A stretch of 64,000 bases of DNA from JBBATK01 sp039810585 (GTDB lineage Bacteria > Bacteroidota > Ignavibacteria > Kapaibacteriales > NICIL-2). The notes beneath the pieces are model-generated. The model saw nothing but the letters and a program-made list of their open reading frames with translations, searched no databases and was not told where the DNA came from. The stretch is taken from the NCBI GenBank assembly GCA_039810585.1, contig JBDHXF010000018.1, positions 1-64,000 of the forward strand. Direction: 5' to 3'. How positions within the stretch are numbered: the first letter of the stretch is position 1; each line of letters begins with the position of its first letter. Shown piece after piece: positions 34,956 to 44,134 of the stretch. A program made the position numbers and the translations under genes.

Positions 34956-36662
34956 TCAACTCCACCACTCCGGCTTCAACTCGGGAAAGACAAAATTACG
35001 GCTTTCGCATTCAGCCAGATGTCGTTTACTTTTTGCATCACATCGGCCTCCGGCAATCATCGACTCGGCAAGGATGAAGAGTCGCTCTAAATCGCTATGA
35101 TGGTGGAAAAATCGCATTTCCGCATAGTCTTTCGCCGACTGGGTACTTACCAGAAACTCCCAATCGCTGGCCTGCAACAGCATTAACTCACGCAGGGCTT
35201 GCTTGAGCACCCGTTGAAAAACGGCCGAGCGTGTCTTGGTCTGCGCCGCATTCATCAGTGCCTCCATTCTGTGTTCAGCCTGATAGATTGCCTCCCACAT
35301 GTACTTCACCTCGTCATTCATCCACACTTCGTGATGTCCACCCCTGCCCCACGAACTCTCCGGTATCTTCACTACTTCGTTGGGTTGCATCTGCTGCAGA
35401 TGTTCCGATGCTGTTCGCGCGTTCACGTAGGGTGAATGGTACAAGCCGCGGAGGACGGCTTTCACAAATGCAGGACCTTCAAACCACCAGTGACCGAACA
35501 GCTCGGTGTCGAACGGTGTGCACACCATACTCAGTCGCGAGGTGTTTTTAAAGTTCTGCATCACCGCTCGTTCGATGCTCTGCGTGAAATGAAAAGCATG
35601 CTGGTCAATACGTTCCTGCACCCACTGCGGCACATACAACAGCTTGTACATCATGTCGGCTTTGTTATCCGTCACCCTCCAGTATCGCAACGCCGAGCGA
35701 TGGAACTTCTTGTGAAAATCCAAATACAGCGGATCGCCCGGATAGCCTTTTTCTCCGCTCCACACCTGCATAGCAATATTCTGGTCGCGTGTAAAAATCG
35801 CCGCTGTTCCTCGCCCCACCTCGTCTGAACTGGCAACATTGTAGACAGTCATCGGCGTGTTGTCGAAAGGATGCTCGGCATTGCGTCCATGGGTTTTGCG
35901 AAAGGTCTCAGTCTTGCCGTACTGCATCACACCAAGCGATTTCGCATTGCGCGTCGTGCCTTCATCCACGACGAAATACTCCAACCCCTCTGCCGCCACA
36001 AGCTCTTCAATGCCGGGTCGAACACGGGTCTGCTGTAAGTGTGCTACGGGCAGGTACGTCCTCCATGCGTAGGATGGTCGATAGGCACACTCCGGGAGCC
36101 AGACGCCGCGCGGCTTACGACCAAAGTGTTTCTCATAATTGGCAACTGCCGCTCGCAGCTGCAATCTGATGGAAGAGTCAGAGCTCAAAAGCGGAAAATA
36201 TCCATGGGTCGCCCCACAGGTCATTATCTCAATATCACCGGAATCCTGCAGGGCAGCCAGTGCCTTCACGATGCTTCCGCCGTAGCGCTCGCGGAAGTCT
36301 TTCTTTCGTTTGGTGTACCACTCCTTCCAGTAGCCTGCTACGAACGGAAATTGTGGTTCATGCTCGGTCTGCTTGAAGTACTTGGCATCGTCCATGGCCA
36401 TGGTCACCCGCGTGTCGCAGTAGCTCTCAAACAAGGCGGCGAAATCCGGATGCTCAAGTTGTTCGCAGAGCACAGGCGAAATGTCGATGGTCACTTTGGC
36501 CGCAATGCCTTCTGCTTTCAACTCATGAAAGGCGTTGAGCAGCGGGATGTAGCACTCTGCCACAGCCTCACACACCCAATCGGAGCCGTGCGGCCAGGTT
36601 CCATGGTGCAGCACATAAGGCAGGTGCGTGTGAAGAATCAGAACGTAGTTGCCACCGTACAT
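34956..36662 (-). CDS. GH57 1,4-alpha-glucan branching enzyme
   Basis: This glycogen-building enzyme family of 568 residues forms alpha-1,6 branches. The start GNYVLILHTHLPYVLHHG is conserved region 1. The nucleophile is in GVWLPECAYRP (Glu191) and the acid/base Asp385 is in CTPFDTELFGHWWFEGP. The C-terminal helical domain (about 430-568) includes SSWGRGGHHEVWMNDEVKYMWEAIY, typical of branching enzymes against other GH57 members. Both catalytic residues are present, so it should be active. It is divergent from ggt with a 45-bp gap; no other glycogen gene is in the window. Confidence 0.9.
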   Translation of the reverse strand: MYGGNYVLILHTHLPYVLHHGTWPHGSDWVCEAVAECYIPLLNAFHELKAEGIAAKVTIDISPVLCEQLEHPDFAALFESYCDTRVTMAMDDAKYFKQTEHEPQFPFVAGYWKEWYTKRKKDFRERYGGSIVKALAALQDSGDIEIMTCGATHGYFPLLSSDSSIRLQLRAAVANYEKHFGRKPRGVWLPECAYRPSYAWRTYLPVAHLQQTRVRPGIEELVAAEGLEYFVVDEGTTRNAKSLGVMQYGKTETFRKTHGRNAEHPFDNTPMTVYNVASSDEVGRGTAAIFTRDQNIAMQVWSGEKGYPGDPLYLDFHKKFHRSALRYWRVTDNKADMMYKLLYVPQWVQERIDQHAFHFTQSIERAVMQNFKNTSRLSMVCTPFDTELFGHWWFEGPAFVKAVLRGLYHSPYVNARTASEHLQQMQPNEVVKIPESSWGRGGHHEVWMNDEVKYMWEAIYQAEHRMEALMNAAQTKTRSAVFQRVLKQALRELMLLQASDWEFLVSTQSAKDYAEMRFFHHHSDLERLFILAESMIAGGRCDAKSKRHLAECESRNFVFPELKPEWWS

Positions 36663-36707
36663 GGATCTTCCTTCGGTATTTTGAGCTCAATATAATCACC
36701 CGTCTCC

Positions 36708-38450
36708 ATGAATTTCCGATTGCCTTCGCCGTTTCGCGCAGATCAAGTCGTAGCATCCCCTCAACGTACATGGCGTGCAGTATTCCGTTGTGCTGCCGGT
36801 GACCTGATCGTCCTGCTGAGTTTTTTATACGCGCTTGCTGCGCAAAGCGCTCCGCATGCGATGGTGGTAAGCGCCCATCCGGAAGCGACGAAGGTAGGAT
36901 TGGATGTTCTCAAACGTCATGGTAACGCAGCAGATGCTGCCATTGCCGTTCAGTTCGCCCTGGCCGTGGTTTACCCTGAAGCCGGTAACATCGGTGGGGG
37001 CGGATTTTTTGTCTGGCGATCGGCAAAGGAAGAAGCCCTGTGTCTGGATTTTCGCGAGCGGGCTCCGCAACTGGCTTCGCGCGATATGTTTTTGGATTCA
37101 AGCGGACAGGTTATTCGAGAACGCTCGTTGGTGGGAGGCTTAGCATCAGGAGTCCCGGGTAGCGTGGATGGGATGGTTCGCATCCACCAACGTCTGGGCT
37201 CGCTACCGTGGAAGGATCTTGTTCAACCCGCGATCGAGCTAGCCCGCCAGGGCTTTCGTATAACAAAACACCAAGCAGATGACCTCAACGCCTTTGCCCA
37301 ACAGCTGGCGCGCTGGAACGACTCGAGTTGTGCTCTGCTGCGAAAGCTGCCGTGGAAAGCGGGCGACCTCTTGATTCAACCTGAGTTGGCTACGACGCTG
37401 GAAGCTATTCGTGATGAAGGTCGTGACGGATTTTATCGCGGAGAATGCGCGGAGAGTGTGTTGGAGTCCATGCGCACACACGGCGGCTTGATCACACAAC
37501 GAGATTTGGACGCCTATCAAGCGCAGTGGCGTCATGTGCTCAGCGGACAATTTCGAGGGTACGAGGTCATCACCATGCCACCACCTTCGTCCGGAGGCGT
37601 TGCCTTGTTGCAGCTACTGAGCATGTGGCAGCAGCATGGAAAGACACCTCCGCCCTATCATTCGGCCGCGCATTGTCATCTGGCAGTGGAGTGTGAACGA
37701 CGCGTGTACGCGGATCGCTCCGAGTGGCTGGGTGATCCGGATTTTGGATCCCTGCCCATAACGCGTTTACTGGATTCCGCGTATTTGGCCGGTCGCATGT
37801 CCGACTACCGAACCGACTCCGCCACCCTCAGTTCCCTGGTGCATCCGGGAATGGCCATGCCGAAGGAATCAGATCAAACCACTCATTTTTCGATTGTCGA
37901 TGAGTATGGAAATGCCGTAGCACTGACGACAACGCTCAACGCCTCGTTTGGATCAAAGCTCATGGTGAAGGGAGCGGGATTCTTGTTGAATAATGAAATG
38001 GACGACTTCAGCGCTAAACCGGGAAGTCCGAATATGTATGGTCTCACCGGCAGCAGCCGCAACAGCGTCGTACCCGGCAAGCGCATGCTGAGCTCGATGA
38101 CGCCAACCATCCTCAGCCGAGACCACAAGCTCTTCATGGTGGTGGGAACCCCGGGCGGAGGAACTATTATCACCTCCGTTTTTCAGAGCATTCTGAACGT
38201 GATCGACTATCATTTCAATGCTCAGAAAGCAGTCAGCGCTCCTCGCTTCCATCATCAGTGGCTGCCGGACGTAGTTGATATCGAGGAGGGTTGTGTTGAT
38301 AAAACTACACGATTGCGCCTCCGGAAAATGGGTCATGTGCTTGAAGATCACAGACCTATGGGCAGAGTTGATGCCATCGTCATTGGAACGGATGGCCACA
38401 TGCACGGCGGTGCAGACCCGCGAGGAGACGATTGTGTGGGTGCATTTTAG
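36708..38450 (+). CDS. ggt: Gamma-glutamyltransferase
   Basis: This periplasmic enzyme hydrolyses or transfers the gamma-glutamyl group of glutathione and similar compounds, and is made as a proenzyme that cuts itself. The 580 residues have a signal/anchor segment (about 31-47), then AMVVSAHPEATKVGLDVLKRHGNAADAAIA and the autocleavage site at Gln390-Thr391, with Thr391 the new N-terminal nucleophile of TTHFSIVDEYGNAV. The gamma-glutamyl site is in LNNEMDDFS and SSMTPTI, and VVGTPGGGTIITSV follows. Both subunits are complete. The first start, ATG 36708, gives a plausible signal peptide. Confidence 0.93.
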   Translation: MNFRLPSPFRADQVVASPQRTWRAVFRCAAGDLIVLLSFLYALAAQSAPHAMVVSAHPEATKVGLDVLKRHGNAADAAIAVQFALAVVYPEAGNIGGGGFFVWRSAKEEALCLDFRERAPQLASRDMFLDSSGQVIRERSLVGGLASGVPGSVDGMVRIHQRLGSLPWKDLVQPAIELARQGFRITKHQADDLNAFAQQLARWNDSSCALLRKLPWKAGDLLIQPELATTLEAIRDEGRDGFYRGECAESVLESMRTHGGLITQRDLDAYQAQWRHVLSGQFRGYEVITMPPPSSGGVALLQLLSMWQQHGKTPPPYHSAAHCHLAVECERRVYADRSEWLGDPDFGSLPITRLLDSAYLAGRMSDYRTDSATLSSLVHPGMAMPKESDQTTHFSIVDEYGNAVALTTTLNASFGSKLMVKGAGFLLNNEMDDFSAKPGSPNMYGLTGSSRNSVVPGKRMLSSMTPTILSRDHKLFMVVGTPGGGTIITSVFQSILNVIDYHFNAQKAVSAPRFHHQWLPDVVDIEEGCVDKTTRLRLRKMGHVLEDHRPMGRVDAIVIGTDGHMHGGADPRGDDCVGAF

Positions 38451-38517
38451 CTCGGCTTATTGTCATCACCCCGGTCGTTGTATTTTTGTGATCGTACCAA
38501 ACCAACGGAGAGAATGA

Positions 38518-39300
38518 ATGAAACACCTGTTCCTGGCGGTCGCCACTCTTGCAGTTCTGGCAGTTCCGCGACTCTATGCACAGAAAACAGACGGTGACAA
38601 TCTGGGTGAGATCACCTTTGAGGAACTCAAGGATAAGGACAAGAGCACGCAGTACTTTGCCGTCGGCGGAGGCTTTACCGGCAACTTCCTGATGTTTGAC
38701 AACGCCGCCGTGAATTCCAACTTGCCGGCACCCTTTCATGTGAAGGACTTCAGTTCACCGTTGTTCGTAACCGGTGGGCAGGGTTTTGTGACTTTTTTCT
38801 TCCGCAACGTGCGCTTTGGTTTCAATGCCGCGATCGGTACGCAATCGGTCAACGCTGTCGACACTGTTAATGGTAACTCCATCACGCGTCACGTGGATTT
38901 TAGTTCGAGCTTTAACGGATTGACCATCGACTATGCCATTCCCCTAACGAAGGGCTTGACGCTGCTGCCGGGAATACAAGCCGGCTTTGGTAACATTGTA
39001 TTTGAACGCTACGACGGAGCGTCGTCAACAAATTGGACAGACATCAAGGCAGACAGTTCACTACACAGTGCAAGTCGCTTAGAAGTATCACAATACTTCG
39101 TCGAGCCGCGCATCAACTTGGAATGGGCAATTACAACGTTCACGATGCTGCGTGTCAATGCTGGTTATACACTGTCCATGCACTCTGATACGTGGACACT
39201 CAACCGCAACACAACCGTTAACGGCGCACCATCGGCTTTGAAAGCCGGTGGACCAACGATTGGTTTTGGGGTGTTCTTCGGCTTGTTCCGCAACGAATAA
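38518..39300 (+). CDS. Uncharacterised exported beta-barrel-like protein
   Basis: The family was not recognised. The 260-residue product starts with a signal peptide (MKHLFLAVATLAVLAVPRLYA) and the mature part has a short acidic segment, then alternating beta strands with many Gly, Phe and Asn, ending GGPTIGFGVFFGLFRNE. The sequence could be an outer-membrane barrel. GGAGA lies ahead of ATG 38518. It ends 35 bp before the tRNA gene, so the two may share a transcript. Confidence 0.7.
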   Translation: MKHLFLAVATLAVLAVPRLYAQKTDGDNLGEITFEELKDKDKSTQYFAVGGGFTGNFLMFDNAAVNSNLPAPFHVKDFSSPLFVTGGQGFVTFFFRNVRFGFNAAIGTQSVNAVDTVNGNSITRHVDFSSSFNGLTIDYAIPLTKGLTLLPGIQAGFGNIVFERYDGASSTNWTDIKADSSLHSASRLEVSQYFVEPRINLEWAITTFTMLRVNAGYTLSMHSDTWTLNRNTTVNGAPSALKAGGPTIGFGVFFGLFRNE

Positions 39301-39334
39301 GCATACGTCATTCCCTGAACAGCACTTCCGGGCT

Positions 39335-39407
39335 GGGATCTTAGCTCAATGGTTAGAGCAGCAGACTCATAATCTGTTGGCTGGGGGTTCAAGTCCCTCA
39401 GGTCCCA
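39335..39407 (+). tRNA. tRNA with CAT anticodon, probably tRNA-Ile2 (lysidine-modified)
   Basis: It folds as a cloverleaf: acceptor GGGATCT with AGGTCCC (one G-T pair), D-arm GCTC/GAGC, anticodon stem GCAGA/TCTGT with loop CTCATAA (CAT), T-arm GGGGG-TTCAAGT-CCCTC, discriminator A. CCA is not encoded. The D-arm and anticodon region (TTAGCTCA, GGTTAGAGCAG, GACTCATAATC, TTGG) resemble E. coli tRNA-Ile2 closely, more than elongator tRNA-Met. That makes it a likely substrate of the TilS encoded at 1.7-4.9 kb. Elongator Met remains possible. Confidence 0.88.
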
Positions 39408-39567
39408 CTTTCTCTCTCTTAGTTCGTCCGCTCAAACACATCGCCATACCCAAATCGCTCCGGTACAACAGAGAAGCTGTTGGCCAGACCTGCCTTGTCA
39501 TGATAGGAATGTGTCGTACCATGCACAGGTGAATAACACATAAACCCTTGTAATTGTAAACGGACCT

Positions 39568-39882
39568 ATGGAAGATCTCTTCAAATCGTATGGTCCCGCA
39601 ATTGTATCGATTGCAGGATTACTCACCAACGTTGCCGTGATTGTATGGAAAGGCGGAGCTCTCTCGTCGAGGCTGGTCTCCGTTGACAATTCACTTAAGG
39701 ACCTTAAAACCGAATTCAGGAAGGATCACGATGTACTCGTGGACTTGAACACGTCTGTCAGATTTATCCGTGAGGATCTGGGCAAACTTGACGCAGAGCT
39801 TACAACAGTAAAACGGGACGTTGCTGTAATTCGAATCGAGATTGTTAAGATCGATGCCGAACTAAAGGGACGAAAGGCTTAG
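39568..39882 (+). CDS. Small protein with N-terminal membrane helix and coiled coil
   Basis: The family was not recognised. The 104-residue product has one hydrophobic helix (YGPAIVSIAGLLTNVAVIVW, 8-27) and then a long heptad-like stretch to the C-terminus (VDNSLKDLKTEFRKDHDVLVDL, LGKLDAELTTVKRDVAVI, VKIDAELKGRKA). Similar layouts occur in phage tail or holin-associated and in stress proteins. It is 160 bp downstream of a tRNA, a common integration point for mobile DNA, so it could be a phage or plasmid remnant, but no other mobile gene is visible. Confidence 0.65.
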   Translation: MEDLFKSYGPAIVSIAGLLTNVAVIVWKGGALSSRLVSVDNSLKDLKTEFRKDHDVLVDLNTSVRFIREDLGKLDAELTTVKRDVAVIRIEIVKIDAELKGRKA

Positions 39883-39977
39883 ACTCGTCTCACTCGGAGA
39901 GACTCTCGCTCAAGCTCACATGCGTTGTCGCCGCTTCGTAACGCATCCGTTGATCGCTCAGGAAGCATCTCGCGCTC

Positions 39978-40100
39978 TCATGTATACACGAGCCTGTCGC
40001 GAGCTTGATCGAGCAGGTTCACACACACGTTCACTACATCCGTCTCCTTCATGGCGTAGAGCTTCGGTATTGTATCGCCAACTTTAACACCCGGCTTCCG
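39978..40100 (-). pseudogene. Possible decayed fragment resembling thymidine phosphorylase C-terminus
   Basis: Only the last 41 codons of a minus-strand frame read like protein. They contain PGVKVGDTIPKLYA and LLDQARDRL, which resemble the C-terminal GDxVxxGxxLxxIYA segment of pyrimidine-nucleoside phosphorylases. The upstream part of the frame overlaps mgtE in antisense and is a shadow. Similarity was judged by eye over a short stretch and may be chance. Confidence 0.2.
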
Positions 40101-40158
40101 CAAAACCGGAATGAAAGTCCTATGTTCGCACGTACGAATAGCAACGAAGGACAGCACC

Positions 40159-41538
40159 ATGAATCTCGGAACGCTTGGTGAGAACATTCTCAAAGGAGAC
40201 CTGCGTGCCATTTTTGGCATGAAGGAGCAGCAGAGTTATATCCACCCGTCGGAGGCTGCGCGCTTGCTGCATTCTTTGCCGATGGATGCGGCACTTCAAG
40301 TCTATCAACTACTGCCGGATAAATCGCGAAGTGCAGCTTTTGCCTACCTCGATAGCGATACGCAGCTTCGCTTTGTTCGGGCATTCGATGCCAAGGAGCG
40401 GGCATTTGTGCTCAACGCCATGCCTTCGGACGATCGGCAGATTTTCTTTTCGAAACTTCAGGGCATGGAACTCAGTGCCATGCTTGAGGTGTTGGATGAG
40501 GAGAAACGTCGTCAGACCACCGTCTTTCTTGGCTACCCAAAAAAATCCATCGCTCATCTCATCAACACCGACGCCGCCACCGTGCTCGCGTCGATGACGG
40601 TTGCCGAGGCTTGTGAGCACCTGCGGGAGCATCATAAGGACAGCGAGGCGGCAAATGTGATTTACGTGGTGGATGAGCAGCGACACTTGATAGACGATAT
40701 TCCCGTACGACGGTTTGTGATGAACGACCCGTCGCGTAAGATTAGCGACATCCTCGATGGTTTTTACGTCAGCCTCAAACCCGGCGACTGGCGGGAAAAA
40801 GCGATCGACACTTTCCGCGAATACGATCGCGTGGTGCTGCCGGTTGTGGACGATTCCAATGTGCTGCTCGGCGTCGTAACCGTTGATGATGTGCTCGACC
40901 TTGCTGAACAACAATCCACCGCCGAAATCCAGAAATTCGGGGGCGTCGAAAGTTTGGATTATCCCTACGTCGCCACTCCTTTTGTCAGCCTCATCCGCAA
41001 GCGCGCCGGCTGGCTCATTATTCTCTTCTTCAGCGAAATGCTCACGGCCACTGCCATGGGCTACTTCGACAGCGAGATCTCCAAGGCCGTCGTCTTAGCG
41101 CTCTTCGTTCCCTTGATTATCTCAAGCGGCGGCAACAGTGGATCTCAGGCCGCGACCTTGATTATTCGTGCCATGGCAGTGAAGGAGCTCAGTCTCAGAG
41201 ACTGGTGGTTCGTCATGCGTCGCGAAATACTCTCCGGTCTCACCCTCGGCGTCATTCTCGGCGCCATTGGCTTCCTGCGCATAATACTCTGGCAACATCT
41301 GCACTGGTATGATTACTCGGAGCACTACCTGCTTGTGGCGAAGACCATTTTCTTCTCGCTCATTGGCATCGTGATGTGGGGCACCCTCAGCGGCTCGATG
41401 ATTCCCATGTTCCTGAAGCGTCTTGGTCTGGATCCGGCAGCATCATCAGCTCCCTTTGTGGCAACCTTGGTTGATGTTACGGGACTCGTTATTTACTTTA
41501 GCATTGCTGCTCTATTCCTTCGCGGAACGTTATTGTAA
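40159..41538 (+). CDS. mgtE: Magnesium transporter MgtE
   Basis: This dimeric Mg2+ channel of about 459 residues in the inner membrane is gated by cytosolic Mg2+. The N-terminal superhelical domain (PSEAARLLHSLPMDAALQVYQLLP and onwards) is followed by two CBS domains (about 140-265, including DRVVLPVVDDSNVLLGVVTVDDVLD). The five-helix membrane domain starts near AGWLIILFFSEM. The pore motif is FVPLIISSGGNSGSQAATLIIRAMAVKEL. AGGA lies 7 bases before ATG 40159; the frame upstream to 40111 is probably not translated. Confidence 0.94.
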   Translation: MNLGTLGENILKGDLRAIFGMKEQQSYIHPSEAARLLHSLPMDAALQVYQLLPDKSRSAAFAYLDSDTQLRFVRAFDAKERAFVLNAMPSDDRQIFFSKLQGMELSAMLEVLDEEKRRQTTVFLGYPKKSIAHLINTDAATVLASMTVAEACEHLREHHKDSEAANVIYVVDEQRHLIDDIPVRRFVMNDPSRKISDILDGFYVSLKPGDWREKAIDTFREYDRVVLPVVDDSNVLLGVVTVDDVLDLAEQQSTAEIQKFGGVESLDYPYVATPFVSLIRKRAGWLIILFFSEMLTATAMGYFDSEISKAVVLALFVPLIISSGGNSGSQAATLIIRAMAVKELSLRDWWFVMRREILSGLTLGVILGAIGFLRIILWQHLHWYDYSEHYLLVAKTIFFSLIGIVMWGTLSGSMIPMFLKRLGLDPAASSAPFVATLVDVTGLVIYFSIAALFLRGTLL

Positions 41539-41578
41539 GCAGCACTCAACAAACTTCACACAAGTCCGGAGAGCAGCT

Positions 41579-42241
41579 ATGGGATACAAAATCATTGTCA
41601 ACGGCGCCAGCGGCATGGTGGGCGAAGGCGTCGTCCTACGCTGCATCGCTTCTTCCGTAGTAGACCAAGTCTTGATTCTCGGTCGACGTCCAAGCGGTAT
41701 TGTGCATCCCAAAGTCCGCGAACTACTCATTCCCGACTTCCGTCAGGCCGAATCCTTCAGCACTGAACTCGGTGGTTACGATGCCATGCTCTACTGCGCC
41801 GGCGTCTCCTCCGTCGGTATGGCCGAAGATCGCTACCGGGAAATCACCTACGATACCACCCTTGCCTTTGCCAAAGTCTTAGTCGAGCAAAACCCGGACA
41901 TCAGTTTCCAATACATCTCCGGCGCACACACCGATAGTACAGAACAAGGCAAGAGCATGTGGGCACGCGTCAAAGGCAAAACCGAAAACGACCTCATGAA
42001 ACTCCCCTTCCGTCAGGTCCTTGGTGTGCGCCCGGGCTACCTCCATCCTGTCCCCGGCTCCCAACACGCCTACAAAATCTATCGCTACCTGGGCTGGCTC
42101 TATCCTATCCTTAAAGCATTAATTCCATCTCAAGTCAGCACCTTGGCCGAACTTGGCGATGCCATGATCGCCGCCATCGCCCATGCCCCGCAACGAGCTG
42201 TGTTGGAAGTAGTTGATATCAAGCGATTGGCGAAGATGTAA
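41579..42241 (+). CDS. NAD(P)-binding Rossmann-fold protein (epimerase/NmrA-like)
   Basis: This 220-residue short-chain-type protein starts MGYKIIVNGASGMVGEGVVLRC, with the Gly motif GASGMVG. It has DAMLYCAGVSSVGMAEDRYREITYD in the third-strand region, FQYISGAHTDS and the RPGYL segment, but I do not see the YxxxK catalytic pair of active reductases. It may be an NAD(P)-binding regulator or epimerase. GGAG precedes ATG 41579; the frame open back to 41423 overlaps the mgtE end and is not family-like. Confidence 0.82.
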   Translation: MGYKIIVNGASGMVGEGVVLRCIASSVVDQVLILGRRPSGIVHPKVRELLIPDFRQAESFSTELGGYDAMLYCAGVSSVGMAEDRYREITYDTTLAFAKVLVEQNPDISFQYISGAHTDSTEQGKSMWARVKGKTENDLMKLPFRQVLGVRPGYLHPVPGSQHAYKIYRYLGWLYPILKALIPSQVSTLAELGDAMIAAIAHAPQRAVLEVVDIKRLAKM

Positions 42242-42254
42242 GGCACCGTGTCGG

Positions 42255-42292
42255 CAGGAGATTTTTCTTCAACGCTGTGCTGCTACGCAGCA
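42255..42292 (+). repeat. Divergent dispersed hairpin element, copy 3
   Basis: It begins CAGGAGATTTTTCTTC, as copies 1 and 2 do, then TGCTGC-TAC-GCAGCA (42278-42292) forms a hairpin. The ATTCGTGCG core is replaced. It lies 14 bp after a stop codon, as copy 2 does after pyk. Relation to the family rests mainly on the 5' flank. Confidence 0.4.
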
Positions 42293-42830
42293 TGCGCTGG
42301 CGTGCGAGAAGCGAAGTAATGGCGCGAGGATCAATTTCTCTTTCAACGTTGCTTACGTAAGCGACATGACAGTCGGCTCACGGCGGATCCTCTCTAAAAA
42401 GCACTTCTTTTTTTAAATAGTCCTGGCTCAATTAATGGAATTGCGGCTCATATTCCGAAAAATCAGGTCAGTGCATGGCCTGCACATTAATGCGCTGAGT
42501 GAACTGAAAACTTAGAGATAGTGCATGGGCACCATTCTCATCCAGCGCGATTCGGGTACAAACCAAAAATGCAGTGAATCGGGACGATCTCCAATCTATT
42601 GCTGTTATCGGATAACCATATAAATTGTGACGCCAGAGCGTGATGGCTGACCGGAACTGAGTAATTGCAATACGGGATAGTGATTCCGGTGGTATGACGG
42701 AGAAGGGGGCGATTTAGCCGCATGAAGAACAAAGTCGCAACCAGGGAAACCATTTGATGATGAGATTTTGTTAGTCCGAACCCTCGCTAAGAAGTTTTCG
42801 CGCATATCATAAACCTTTTGAATTACCGTT
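42293..42830. other. Gene-poor stretch before a lipoprotein gene
   Basis: About 540 bp without a supported gene. It looks more A/T rich than the flanking genes. Minus-strand frames of 71 and 104 codons here have no ribosome site, motif or neighbour support and one overlaps the next gene. Confidence 0.5.
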
Positions 42831-43502
42831 ATGAAGCACGCAGCAATCATTCTCCTTGTGTCCGGTCTCATTCTTCTGAGCGGGGGATGTTCAAATTCTG
42901 TACAGAGCGTTTCAGACATTACAAGTCTTCAACTCCGTGACTTTCTTTGGAGCCAAACTCCTGATATGATGTTGAATTTTCTGCAAACATCGGTAGCAAC
43001 AGATTCAAACCTCGTAGAAGTCGAACGTAGTGTAGACACTTTATCGTTGAAGATCCTCAGTCAGCGCTTAAGCACGGCTGGAGGATTGACGTACGTTCGG
43101 TACGAGAGACCCGGCGGTGACGCCGCAACACTTGTTGCGGACGGTCAGAATTTCTGGTACAGCGACGACAGCCTTGTCAACGTTTACCAAGTATTTCTGC
43201 ATGCACCGATTCGCCTTCACGATACATTTGCATCAAAAAAGCATGGCGACTCAATTGACGTAGAAACGGTAGCTGTTAACTCACCGCTCGTACTAAACAA
43301 CCAACAGTATAACACGATTGTGACGGTACGTACGCATGTTTCAGTCGACAAATCTACAACCACGACAGAGCGTGATAGTATTTGGTTATCCCCCAACTTT
43401 GGTCTAGTCCGAGAGTCCATTCATCGTCAGACCTCAACGGGCGGCCCTCATCCTCTCTCTGATTATCGAAGCGTTGAGCTGTTTTCCATTACGCACCCAT
43501 AA
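42831..43502 (+). CDS. Uncharacterised lipoprotein
   Basis: The family was not recognised. The product has 223 residues with a lipoprotein signal MKHAAIILLVSGLILLSGGC (Cys20), a Ser-rich linker and a beta-rich body (for example NTIVTVRTHVSVDKSTTTTERDSIWLSPNFGLVRES). The pattern of SLQLRDFLWSQTPDMMLNFL and DGQNFWYSDDS hints at the LolA/LolB-like or outer-membrane lipoprotein carrier shape, but this is a guess by eye. It lies between two gene-poor, A/T-richer stretches. Confidence 0.68.
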   Translation: MKHAAIILLVSGLILLSGGCSNSVQSVSDITSLQLRDFLWSQTPDMMLNFLQTSVATDSNLVEVERSVDTLSLKILSQRLSTAGGLTYVRYERPGGDAATLVADGQNFWYSDDSLVNVYQVFLHAPIRLHDTFASKKHGDSIDVETVAVNSPLVLNNQQYNTIVTVRTHVSVDKSTTTTERDSIWLSPNFGLVRESIHRQTSTGGPHPLSDYRSVELFSITHP

Positions 43503-43862
43503 TTTCCCTCACTGCATACTTCATGCTCATGTTCAGCTGAAAAGCTCCCGCTAGCCAAACGAGTTTGATGGTAGAGAGCAGAGCATGCTCAAAGTAGCAC
43601 ACACATAGTTCTCCTATAACCTAGGGAAAGTCTGTTCTCATTAGCAACTGATTACATTGTCGCATACATTCGAACCGGAGGCAGACTAACGCACTAGGGC
43701 TCGCAGGCTAATAGTCAAGGGTACAAACAGGTTCATCGAATGTTCATTCGTTGTGACCATAAAGAACGATAAATCCGTAATAACCTTAAACTGCTCGTTA
43801 GGGCGATGCCTATTTCGTTTCTTTGACGCTTATTGGTGCATTAATCGTGCGCCATGATTTGA

Positions 43863-44045
43863 ATGACTTTGGTTAGTCATTTTAATTGCACTCTCACTTG
43901 TACCGATGAACTCCAAAAGCGCCATGGTGTTCGGCCCGTTGAGTTCTATTGCAACTTTCAGCGGTCGCACTCCTCACTGCGGTACAAGCACCCGGTCGAC
44001 TTTGACACAGAGTTGCGATTCAGTAATGTGATGTACCTCCATTAA
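43863..44045 (+). pseudogene. Remnant of an IS3-like transposase C-terminus
   Basis: The 60-codon frame contains EFYCNFQRSHSSLRYKHPVDFD, which matches the conserved end of rve-type transposases (family form: FYNxxRxHSxLGYxSPxxFE). The DDE catalytic core, the upstream helix-turn-helix frame and terminal inverted repeats are not found nearby, so only the tail survives. The first 20 codons are not transposase-like. Found by eye. Confidence 0.6.
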
Positions 44046-44117
44046 ATCGGGTCACATCCATGTGCAATACACCGCGTCAGTTGGGAATTCACCATCCCCC
44101 GCTCGTCCGCTGGCGTT

Positions 44118-44134
44118 GCAGTGCGAAGCACTGC
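44118..44134. repeat. 7-bp hairpin with GCGAAGC apex
   Basis: GCAGTGC-GAA-GCACTGC pairs perfectly, and the apex GCGAAGC is the same as in the terminator at 15638 and the repeat at 22710. It sits between a transposase remnant and the convergent DcuC-type gene, and may be a weak terminator. Confidence 0.5.

Noticed and set aside
34793..35077. 94-codon plus-strand frame opposite the GH57 gene start of the C-terminus
   Set aside because: It overlaps the GH57 coding region in antisense and lacks features.
42538..42919. Minus-strand frames of 71 and 104 codons
   Set aside because: They overlap the promoter and start of the lipoprotein gene and show no motif or ribosome site.
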